A DNA stretch of 64,000 bases, taken from NCBI RefSeq assembly GCF_014836775.1, contig NZ_JACSQD010000005.1, positions 278,221-342,220 of the forward strand, in the 5' to 3' direction. A program made the position numbers and the translations under genes. Every line of letters begins with the position of its first letter. The first letter of the stretch is position 1. Positions 55,983 through 64,000 of the stretch are shown here, piece by piece. This stretch comes from Arthrobacter gallicola (GTDB lineage Bacteria; Actinomycetota; Actinomycetes; Actinomycetales; Micrococcaceae). A model generated the notes under the pieces. It saw only the letters and a program-made list of their open reading frames with translations, did no database searches and was not told the origin of the DNA.

Positions 55983-56576
55983 GTGAGTGAGCAGCAGCAG
56001 CCCGATGAGCCCGTAGTTACCCCCACCCTGACCGCCAAACAGGCCAAACGCGCCAACGCGACGGTGATTGGCATGCTCATTGCCACAGGAATCACCCTGG
56101 CGATCGTGCTGCTTCCGGTACTGCTGAACCCGGCGCAGAAGCCCCAGATACGCGATGTTGACGTCCAGGCCATCGCTGCCGAAGCGGCGGCCGACGCGGG
56201 CTACGATCCCCTGGCTCCCGAGCTGCCGGACGGCTGGACCTCCAACTACGCCCGCTGGGACTCCGGGCTCAATTCCGGCGTCCCCGCCTGGGAAGTGGGA
56301 TATCTCACTCCCGAGTGGGACTTTATTCGTCTTACTGAGACCGCCTCGGCAAACCCGACGTGGATCTCCCAGACCACCGAAGACTCCCTTGTTGCCGGTG
56401 AGCGGATTGTGGGCGGAACCACCTGGCAGCTCCGGGACGGCTCCGACGGCGAAGCGCACCTGGTGACCGAGGTTGACGGCAAAACCGTGATCCTGAGTTC
56501 CGAGGGCGACCTTGCCACGGTTGATTTGCTCGCTGAAGCAGTCCTAAGAGACCTCGCCGCGGCCTCCGGAGAGTAG
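55983..56576 (+). CDS. DUF4245 family membrane-anchored protein
   Basis: 197 residues from GTG 55983. One N-terminal membrane helix (about 30-48), then an extracytoplasmic domain of about 145 residues containing LPDGWTSNYARW and PAWEVGYLTPEWDFIRLTET. No catalytic motif. Divergent from glpX with about 210 nt between starts. The conserved neighbourhood with glpX and fumC is known in actinobacteria, but the function is not. Confidence 0.87.
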   Translation: MSEQQQPDEPVVTPTLTAKQAKRANATVIGMLIATGITLAIVLLPVLLNPAQKPQIRDVDVQAIAAEAAADAGYDPLAPELPDGWTSNYARWDSGLNSGVPAWEVGYLTPEWDFIRLTETASANPTWISQTTEDSLVAGERIVGGTTWQLRDGSDGEAHLVTEVDGKTVILSSEGDLATVDLLAEAVLRDLAAASGE

Positions 56577-56594
56577 CCGGAGCCGCTGCTCCGG
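56577..56594 (+). terminator. Small hairpin after DUF4245
   Basis: CCGGAGC-CGCT-GCTCCGG starts at the base after the stop codon. No T tract. Confidence 0.4.
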
Positions 56595-56681
56595 GACGCC
56601 GCAGCTTCCGCGGCACGCCCCAACTGCGCCGGCTTCAGCGTCCGGCGGCAGTAACAGAGTGTCCGGCCCTCAGCCGGGCCG

Positions 56682-56687
56682 TATTCT
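56682..56687 (+). promoter_or_regulatory. -10 element for carbonic anhydrase gene (leaderless)
   Basis: TATTCT ends 6 nt before the GTG at 56694; no ribosome binding site. Confidence 0.5.
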
Positions 56688-56693
56688 TGAACG

Positions 56694-57359
56694 GTGACTA
56701 AAATCAACAGCCCCCTTAGCACCCCCGTCACTCCGGCCGAGGCATGGCAGCGCCTCCGCGAAGGAAATGACCGTTTCGTCTCCGGCAGCTCCCAGCACCC
56801 CAACCAGGACGCGCCCAGGCGCAGTTCCCTGGTCAACCAGCAGAATCCCTTCGCCGTCATCTTTGGCTGCTCGGATTCCCGGCTGGCCGCAGAAATTATC
56901 TTCGATCTTGGTCTCGGCGACGCCTTTGTCGTCCGCACCGCCGGCCAGGTGACCGACGACGCCGTCCTCGGCTCACTCGAGTACAGCGTCGGCGTCCTGG
57001 GCGTCCCGCTGATCGTGGTCCTGGGCCACGACAGCTGCGGGGCCGTGACTGCCACGAAGGAATCCGTCGATACCGGCTCCATGCCCGCCGGACATGTCCG
57101 TACCCTGGTCGAACGCATCACCCCCTCGGTCCTCGCCGCGAAGCGGAATGGACTGAGCGAAGTCAATGACATGGTGGTGGAGCACACCCGGCAGACGGCC
57201 GAAAGGCTGGTGGAAGATTCCCGGCTGATTTCCGACGCCGTAGCCTCCGGAAGTGCCGCCGTCGTCGGCCTGTCCTATCACCTGGCCGAAGGCCGGGCCG
57301 AGCTGGTCTCCAGCATCGGGAACCTCAGCACCGGTGCCGGGGAGCCTGCTGCCAGCTAG
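56694..57359 (+). CDS. Beta-class carbonic anhydrase
   Basis: Interconverts CO2 and bicarbonate. 221 residues from GTG 56694. The zinc ligands are Cys59, His112 and Cys115 with the catalytic dyad Asp61-Arg63, seen in FGCSDSR and VLGHDSCGAV. The pattern RTAGQVTDDAVLGSLEYSV is typical of the group close to mycobacterial beta-carbonic anhydrases. Bicarbonate supply would serve carboxylases, including PurK in this window, but no direct link is shown. Confidence 0.95.
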   Translation: MTKINSPLSTPVTPAEAWQRLREGNDRFVSGSSQHPNQDAPRRSSLVNQQNPFAVIFGCSDSRLAAEIIFDLGLGDAFVVRTAGQVTDDAVLGSLEYSVGVLGVPLIVVLGHDSCGAVTATKESVDTGSMPAGHVRTLVERITPSVLAAKRNGLSEVNDMVVEHTRQTAERLVEDSRLISDAVASGSAAVVGLSYHLAEGRAELVSSIGNLSTGAGEPAAS

Positions 57360-57372
57360 TTCCAGTCCGCGG

Positions 57373-57413
57373 GGGCACCGCGATTGCGACACGCGTTTTT
57401 AGCCGCGGTGCCC
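57373..57413. repeat. 10-bp perfect inverted repeat between carbonic anhydrase gene and fumC
   Basis: GGGCACCGCG and CGCGGTGCCC flank a 21-nt loop that contains GTTTTT, just after the carbonic anhydrase stop. It may be a terminator with an unusual loop. Confidence 0.4.
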
Positions 57414-57421
57414 GCGCCGAC

Positions 57422-57427
57422 TAGGCT
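57422..57427 (+). promoter_or_regulatory. -10 element for fumC
   Basis: TAGGCT ends 7 nt before the ATG. A GGGAGG binding site overlaps the intervening bases, so either leaderless or short-leader initiation is possible. Confidence 0.4.
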
Positions 57428-57434
57428 GGGAGGC

Positions 57435-58856
57435 ATGACTTCGAACACCGCTGAATACCGCATTGAACATGACACGATGGGTGAGGTCCGGGTCCCGGTA
57501 AACGCCCTGTACCGGGCCCAGACCCAGCGCGCCGTGGAGAACTTCCCGATTTCCGGCAAAACCCTCGATGACGCGCATGTGGAAGCACTGGCCCGCATCA
57601 AAAAGGCTGCGGCCCTCGCCAACGCCGAACTGGGTGTGCTCGATGAAGAGCGCGCCAAGGCCATTGCGTCCGCGGCGGAGGAAGTTGCAGCGGGCCGGCA
57701 CAACGATCAGTTCCCGATCGATGTGTTCCAGACCGGTTCCGGCACGTCCTCAAACATGAACACCAACGAGGTCCTGGCCGAGCTCGCCACCCGCGCGTTG
57801 AAGGCCGCCGGCAGCGAGACCACCGTCCACCCGAACGACCACGTCAACGCCTCGCAGTCCTCCAATGACGTGTTCCCGACCTCCGTGCACGTGGCTGCCA
57901 CCTCCGCCCTGATCAACAACCTGGTCCCGGCACTGGAACACCTGGCCGCTTCCCTGGAGCGCAAGGCCGAAGAGTTCAAGGACGTCGTCAAGTCCGGCCG
58001 CACCCACCTCATGGACGCCACCCCGGTCACCCTGGGCCAGGAATTCGGCGGCTACGCTGCCCAGGTCCGCTACGGCATCGAGCGTGTGCAGGCATCCCTC
58101 CCCCGCGTAGCCGAGGTCCCGCTGGGCGGCACCGCCGTCGGCACCGGCATCAACACTCCGGCCGGCTTCCCGCAGCGCGTAATCGAGCTGCTGGCTGCCG
58201 ACACCGGCCTGCCGCTGACCGAGGCCCGCGATCACTTTGAATCCCAGGCCAACCGCGACGCCCTCGTTGAGGTCTCCGGCATGCTGCGCACCATCGCAGT
58301 GTCCTTCTCCAAGATCGCCAACGACCTGCGCTGGATGGGCTCCGGCCCCAACACCGGCCTGGGCGAAATCGCCATCCCCGATCTGCAGCCGGGCTCCTCG
58401 ATCATGCCGGGCAAGGTCAACCCGGTCATCTCCGAGGCCGTGATGCAGGTTGCCGCACAGGTTGTGGGCAACGACGCCGCCATCGCCTGGGCAGGCACCT
58501 TCGGCTACTTCGAACTCAACGTCGGTATCCCCGTCATTGCCTCGAACCTGCTTGAATCGATCCGCCTGCTGGCCAACTCCTCCGTGATCATGGCGGACAA
58601 GATGATCGACGGCATCGAAGCCAACGTGGAGCGCGCCCGTTACCTCGCCGAGGCCTCCCCCTCGATCGTGACCCCGCTGAACAAGTACATCGGTTACGAG
58701 AACGCCGCCAAGATCGCCAAGTTCGCGGTCAAGGAAGGCAAGACCATCCGCCAGGCCGTCATTGAACTCGGCTTCCTGGAGCGCGGCGAGGTCACCGAGG
58801 AGCAGCTGGATTCCGCCCTGGACGTGCTGTCCATGACGAAGCCGCCGCAGGCCTAG
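57435..58856 (+). CDS. fumC: Fumarate hydratase, class II
   Basis: Hydrates fumarate to malate in the TCA cycle. 473 residues from ATG 57435 with GGGAGG upstream. The family signature [48 protein letters not shown] and [14 protein letters not shown] are all intact. It is oxygen-stable and has no iron-sulfur cluster, as expected for class II. Followed by a perfect terminator hairpin. Confidence 0.97.
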   Translation: MTSNTAEYRIEHDTMGEVRVPVNALYRAQTQRAVENFPISGKTLDDAHVEALARIKKAAALANAELGVLDEERAKAIASAAEEVAAGRHNDQFPIDVFQTGSGTSSNMNTNEVLAELATRALKAAGSETTVHPNDHVNASQSSNDVFPTSVHVAATSALINNLVPALEHLAASLERKAEEFKDVVKSGRTHLMDATPVTLGQEFGGYAAQVRYGIERVQASLPRVAEVPLGGTAVGTGINTPAGFPQRVIELLAADTGLPLTEARDHFESQANRDALVEVSGMLRTIAVSFSKIANDLRWMGSGPNTGLGEIAIPDLQPGSSIMPGKVNPVISEAVMQVAAQVVGNDAAIAWAGTFGYFELNVGIPVIASNLLESIRLLANSSVIMADKMIDGIEANVERARYLAEASPSIVTPLNKYIGYENAAKIAKFAVKEGKTIRQAVIELGFLERGEVTEEQLDSALDVLSMTKPPQA

Positions 58857-58871
58857 CCAGCAGGTACACCG

Positions 58872-58910
58872 AGGAAAGGGTGCCCGGCCCGCGGCCGGGC
58901 ACCCTTTCCT
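58872..58910 (+). terminator. Terminator after fumC, 18-bp perfect stem
   Basis: Arms 58872-58889 and 58893-58910 around a CGC loop (AGGAAAGGGTGCCCGGCC and its complement). The right arm ends in CTTTCCT. Confidence 0.85.
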
Positions 58911-58920
58911 GTGCCCGCGG

Positions 58921-58957
58921 TTTGCACTTACCAGCCCAGAGTGCAAAACTTCACTCT

Positions 58958-58974
<17 letters not shown>
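58921..58974 (+). promoter_or_regulatory. Candidate TetR operator and promoter
   Basis: TTTGCACT (58921-58928) and AGTGCAAA (58940-58947) form a perfect interrupted palindrome with 11 nt between arms. A third half-site AGTGCAAC lies at 58967-58974 inside the first codons. The arms contain a possible -35 (TTGCAC) and overlap a weak -10 (AAAACT, 58945-58950) with 17-nt spacing, placing the start of transcription at the GTG. This is the expected arrangement for autorepression by the TetR protein. Confidence 0.6.
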
Positions 58975-61338
<2,364 letters not shown>

Positions 61339-61367
61339 GGATTACCTGCGGTCACAGTTCCTGTACG

Positions 61368-61409
61368 ACGGCGAAGGGCCGGCACCGTTTGGTGCCGGCC
61401 CTTCGCCGT
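61368..61409. terminator. Bidirectional terminator, 19-bp perfect stem
   Basis: Arms 61368-61386 and 61391-61409 around GTTT, followed by T residues on the plus strand. It separates the convergent transporter and NUDIX genes. Confidence 0.87.
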
Positions 61410-61420
61410 TTAGCTTCTTT

Positions 61421-61891
61421 TTAGGTTTCAAACACCGGTACACCTGTGGACGTGCGGGCAAGCTCTATCAGCATCCGGTGCCGGGCATTGAGTTCCGGCA
61501 GGTCATCCAGGGCGAACCAGCGCACGTCGCTGGATTCGTCGTCGTTGACCCGGGCGGTGCCGGCAACGTAGGCGCACCGGAACACCAGGTTCAGGAACTG
61601 GCAGCGGTCCTGGTTGGGGAACGTCACCGGGTCGGTGGTGCCGACGTGGATCAGGTGCTCCAGCCTGGCCTGCACGCCGGTTTCCTCCTCCACTTCCCGC
61701 AGCAGCCCGGGCCCGGGCTCCTCCCCCGGATCCAGCATTCCTGTGATGATGGTCCACCGGCCGTTGTCCGCCCGGCGGCAGAGGAGCACCTCGGACGCCT
61801 CGTTGAAGACGACGGCGGCAACACCGGGCAGCCAGAGCAGCTCATGGCCGATCTTTTCGCGCAGGGACAGGACAAAGTCGGGCGTGGGCAT
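61421..61891 (-). CDS. NUDIX hydrolase
   Basis: 156 residues with a complete NUDIX box at 51-73 (GMLDPGEEPGPGLLREVEEETGV). It hydrolyses a nucleoside diphosphate linked to another group; substrate not predictable. The segment TDPVTFPNQDRCQFLNLVFRC is typical of a large actinobacterial group. ATG 61891; it lies 4 nt downstream of the prepilin peptidase stop, probably in one transcript. Confidence 0.92.
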   Translation of the reverse strand: MPTPDFVLSLREKIGHELLWLPGVAAVVFNEASEVLLCRRADNGRWTIITGMLDPGEEPGPGLLREVEEETGVQARLEHLIHVGTTDPVTFPNQDRCQFLNLVFRCAYVAGTARVNDDESSDVRWFALDDLPELNARHRMLIELARTSTGVPVFET

Positions 61892-61895
61892 TCTC

Positions 61896-62408
61896 CTACT
61901 GTAGGCCAGGAGCCAGGAGCGCCACCGCGGCTCCGGCGAGCATAAAGGGCCCGAAGGCGATCCTGGTTTTCCCCGTGCCCCGCCCCGTCAGGATCAGCCC
62001 CAGACCCCAGATACCGCCCAGCACGAATCCCGCCGCCGTCCCGGCCGCCACCTGCATCCAGCCGGCATATCCCAGGAACATACCGAGCACTCCGGCCAAC
62101 TTCACGTCCCCCAGCCCCAGCCCAGCCGGATTGAGGACCCGCAGCAGAAAGTACCCTCCCAGCAGCGCCAGTCCGCCTCCCGCCATTCCCGCCAGACGGC
62201 CCGGGTCACCCGCGAGCACCGCGGCTGAAGACAGCAGCCCGATTGCGGCCGGATAGGCCGGGAGCACCAGCCGGTCGGGCAGCCGCCGGCTGCGGATGTC
62301 CTCCGCTGCCAGCAGGACAGCCAGCACGGCCAGATACCCCAGGGCGGCCAGGAGGAGCCAGGCAGCTGCCCGCTGCTGGATCCAGTAATCCCCCACTATC
62401 CCCCACAT
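61896..62408 (-). CDS. A24-family prepilin peptidase
   Basis: 170 residues from ATG 62408. A membrane aspartyl protease with catalytic aspartates in AAEDIRSRRLPDRL and GLGDVKLAG, about six helices, and the FGPFMLAGA end. It lacks the N-terminal methyltransferase domain, as in TadV-type enzymes that process Flp-type prepilins. No pilus genes are in the window. The longer upstream frame is unlikely because a TACGGT box sits 7 nt before this ATG. Confidence 0.88.
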   Translation of the reverse strand: MWGIVGDYWIQQRAAAWLLLAALGYLAVLAVLLAAEDIRSRRLPDRLVLPAYPAAIGLLSSAAVLAGDPGRLAGMAGGGLALLGGYFLLRVLNPAGLGLGDVKLAGVLGMFLGYAGWMQVAAGTAAGFVLGGIWGLGLILTGRGTGKTRIAFGPFMLAGAAVALLAPGLQ

Positions 62409-62415
62409 GGGCAAC

Positions 62416-62421
62416 ACCGTA
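62416..62421 (-). promoter_or_regulatory. -10 element for prepilin peptidase gene (leaderless)
   Basis: TACGGT on the minus strand ends 7 nt before the ATG. Confidence 0.35.
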
Positions 62422-62483
62422 CGGCATGTGAGCTGCCGGGGTCGTGGAGCGGTGAAGACTGTGGAAAACTGCACACGACACAA

Positions 62484-62513
62484 TTGATAATGAGAACCAT
62501 TTGCATTTAGCCT
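62484..62513 (+). promoter_or_regulatory. Promoter with Fur/Zur-type operator
   Basis: A -35 (TTGATA, 62484-62489) and -10 (TAGCCT, 62508-62513) are separated by 18 nt. The stretch 62486-62504 (GATAATGAGAACCATTTGC) lies between and over them and matches the classical 19-bp Fur-family box at 15 positions by eye. Transcription would start at the ATG 62520. Because the gene encodes a zinc-chaperone-like lipoprotein, repression by Zur with zinc is the best reading. Confidence 0.65.
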
Positions 62514-62519
62514 GTGGAT

Positions 62520-63833
62520 ATGTCGATATCTCCGCGCACCCTGTCCCTGTCCTCCGCCGTATGGGCCGCACTCGTCCTGTCCGCCTGCTCCACTGCGGGA
62601 TCGGCAGAGCCTGATTCCAGCGGCTCACCGGCCTCCGCCCCCGCAACTACCCAGAACGGCCCCGAAAACCGCAGGGAGGTCAGCGCCTTGGCCGCGCGCG
62701 CTGTCCTTACCTACGACGGCGGTCTAATGACCGTTGACACCGGGACCGGAGAGGTGACCAGCACCGAGGCGGATGGTTTCCTGCGGCTCAACAACGCCGG
62801 CGACGGGCGGCATCTCCTTGTCAGTGCAGGCCAGGAGTTCCGCCTGTTCGACAGCGGTTTGATTGTTGAGGGGCATGGCGATCACCACCACTACTATGAG
62901 CAGGCTCCGGCACTGACCGGCCCTGCTGTCGAGGCCGCCGAAGCCGGGCACGTCGTCGCACACGAAGGCAGGACAGCCCTCTTTGCCGATGGCACCGGAA
63001 CCATCACCGTGCTCGACTCCGCTGCCTTCAGCGACGGAGAAATTACGGCGGACGAAGTTGAGGAACATGCCGCTGATGCTGCGCACCACGGTGTTGCCGT
63101 GCCGCTCAGCAGCGGTGATCTGCTTCTCACACAGGGCACTGCGGACTCGCGCAATACTGTCCAGGTTCAATCCCCCGGGGGAGAAGTTCTCGCTGAAACA
63201 ACCGATTGTCCGGGCGTACACGGCGTAGCTGCAGCTATGCCCACGCCGGTTGGGGACGTCATCACCCTGGGATGTGAGAACGGGCCGGTCATCTACCGGG
63301 ACGGCACCTTCCACAAGGTGCCGGTGGCGGAGGCCTATCAGCGTTCCGGGAACCAGGCAGGCAGCCAGGCGTCACCCATCGTCCTGACCGACTACAAGTC
63401 CGACCCCGATGCGGAACAGGAACGGCCCACCCGCATTGGCCTGATCGACACCCGCACCAGCTCCATGACCACCGTGGATCTGAGTTCTGCATACTGGTTC
63501 CGCTCGCTCGCCCGGGGAGCAGCAGGGGAAGCCATTGTCCTGACCGGCGACGGGGAACTGAACATCCTCAACGAGGAAACCGGTGAGATCATCCATGAGG
63601 TCAAGATCGTCGCACCCTGGGAGGAGCCGCAGGAATGGCAGTCCCCTGCCCCGGCGGTGAAGGTCGGATCCGACGGACTCGCCTATGTCACCGAACCTGC
63701 TGCCAGGAAGCTGCACGTGGTCGACGTCGCGGCCGGTACGATCCTGTCCAGCTTCGACCTCCCCGAGACTCCCGTTGAACTCACGGTTGTGACCGGCGAA
63801 GCAGAAACCTCCGGGCCTGCCCGCAAGGGCTAA
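62520..63833 (+). CDS. aztD: AztD-like zinc metallochaperone lipoprotein
   Basis: 437 residues from ATG 62520; a GTG two codons earlier is possible but would lie upstream of the predicted transcript start. The signal peptide ends in the lipobox LSAC (Cys22), so the protein is lipid-anchored outside the membrane. The mature part is a predicted beta-propeller with a His-rich loop EGHGDHHHYYEQ at about 117-128 that can bind zinc. AztD proteins hand zinc to the AztC solute-binding protein; no aztABC genes are in view to the right for at least 80 nt. Confidence 0.78.
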   Translation: MSISPRTLSLSSAVWAALVLSACSTAGSAEPDSSGSPASAPATTQNGPENRREVSALAARAVLTYDGGLMTVDTGTGEVTSTEADGFLRLNNAGDGRHLLVSAGQEFRLFDSGLIVEGHGDHHHYYEQAPALTGPAVEAAEAGHVVAHEGRTALFADGTGTITVLDSAAFSDGEITADEVEEHAADAAHHGVAVPLSSGDLLLTQGTADSRNTVQVQSPGGEVLAETTDCPGVHGVAAAMPTPVGDVITLGCENGPVIYRDGTFHKVPVAEAYQRSGNQAGSQASPIVLTDYKSDPDAEQERPTRIGLIDTRTSSMTTVDLSSAYWFRSLARGAAGEAIVLTGDGELNILNEETGEIIHEVKIVAPWEEPQEWQSPAPAVKVGSDGLAYVTEPAARKLHVVDVAAGTILSSFDLPETPVELTVVTGEAETSGPARKG

Positions 63834-63854
63834 GAGCAGGGATCCCAGGAGGAC

Positions 63855-63890
63855 CCGGCCGCGCCGCTTCCATCATGGCGGCGCGGCCGG
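63855..63890. terminator. Bidirectional terminator, 13-bp perfect stem
   Basis: CCGGCCGCGCCGC and its complement flank a 10-nt loop, ending in GCATTTGG. It lies between the AztD-like gene and the convergent partial gene. Confidence 0.75.
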
Positions 63891-63918
63891 CATTTGGGCT
63901 TCCCCGGGGCACTGCTGA

Positions 63919-64000
63919 CTAGTTGTACTCAGACAGCAGGTTGATTACACCGGTTGATGGGTGCTTTGCCTCCGAGGCTGCCGTGCGGGCGTTGATGGTT
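63919..64000 (-). CDS. C-terminal fragment of an unidentified protein
   Basis: A minus-strand frame is open from the window edge for 26 codons to a TAG at 63919-63921, ending in STGVINLLSEYN. Codon use is consistent with coding sequence and a terminator lies just beyond it, which supports a real gene end. The family cannot be recognised from this piece. Confidence 0.4.
   Translation of the reverse strand, partial: TINARTAASEAKHPSTGVINLLSEYN

Overview
The window is high-GC actinobacterial chromosome, most likely from an Arthrobacter-like member of the Micrococcaceae (Micrococcales). The evidence is the strong G/C preference at third codon positions, frequent GTG starts, many leaderless TAnnnT promoters, a WhiB regulator, a resuscitation-promoting factor, an actinobacterial PMT mannosyltransferase, and gene order shared with mycobacteria. 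From memory, pmt-rsmI / tatD-rpfB-rsmA-ispE / pth-rplY-prs-glmU matches the Rv1002c-Rv1018c order, whiB2 to manA matches parts of Rv3255c-Rv3277, and glpX-DUF4245-fumC matches Rv1098c-Rv1100. No rRNA, CRISPR array, insertion sequence or prophage was seen.

Layout. 1-8.6 kb: an accessory block of at least four large P-loop/LuxR-type regulators, all on the minus strand and the first cut by the window edge, with no recognisable target pathway in view. 9.0-18.2 kb: housekeeping genes on the minus strand (pth, rplY, prs, glmU, tRNA-Gln; then an ABC-F ATPase, ispE and rsmA), with a plus-strand TetR-NUDIX fusion between them. 18.4-22.0 kb: an XRE/TPR gene inserted between rsmA and an RpfB-like muralytic enzyme, then tatD. 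22.1-27.1 kb: MoxR-DUF58-transglutaminase operon. 27.2-33.4 kb: semialdehyde dehydrogenase, rsmI, pmt and a long-chain acyl-CoA ligase. 33.6-39.6 kb: DUF1461 and SpoIIM/RDD membrane proteins, ahcY, a Trm112-like protein and DUF3499. 39.9-53.7 kb: a cell-envelope block with a zincin-like protein, DUF5719, a giant GT2-membrane protein, WhiB2, TIGR03089, GtrA, purK-purE, an LCP ligase, manA and a FemAB-type transferase. 53.8-64.0 kb: TspO-like protein, glpX, DUF4245, beta-carbonic anhydrase, fumC, a TetR/DHA2 efflux pair, NUDIX, a prepilin peptidase, and an AztD-like zinc lipoprotein behind a Fur/Zur-type box.

How the parts fit. Most of the window serves ribosome maturation, nucleotide and isoprenoid precursors, and construction of the cell envelope: mannose supply (manA), protein mannosylation (pmt), wall polymer attachment (LCP), lipid-linked glycan handling (GtrA, GT2), peptide cross-bridge (FemAB) and wall remodelling (Rpf). 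Several convergent gene pairs share a perfect 16-19 bp hairpin that can terminate both strands.

The least explained parts are the regulator array at the left end, including one member without its Walker B aspartate; the TetR-NUDIX fusion; the GT2/DUF5719 pair with a probable ATT start; and a perfect 16-bp palindrome in front of whiB2.
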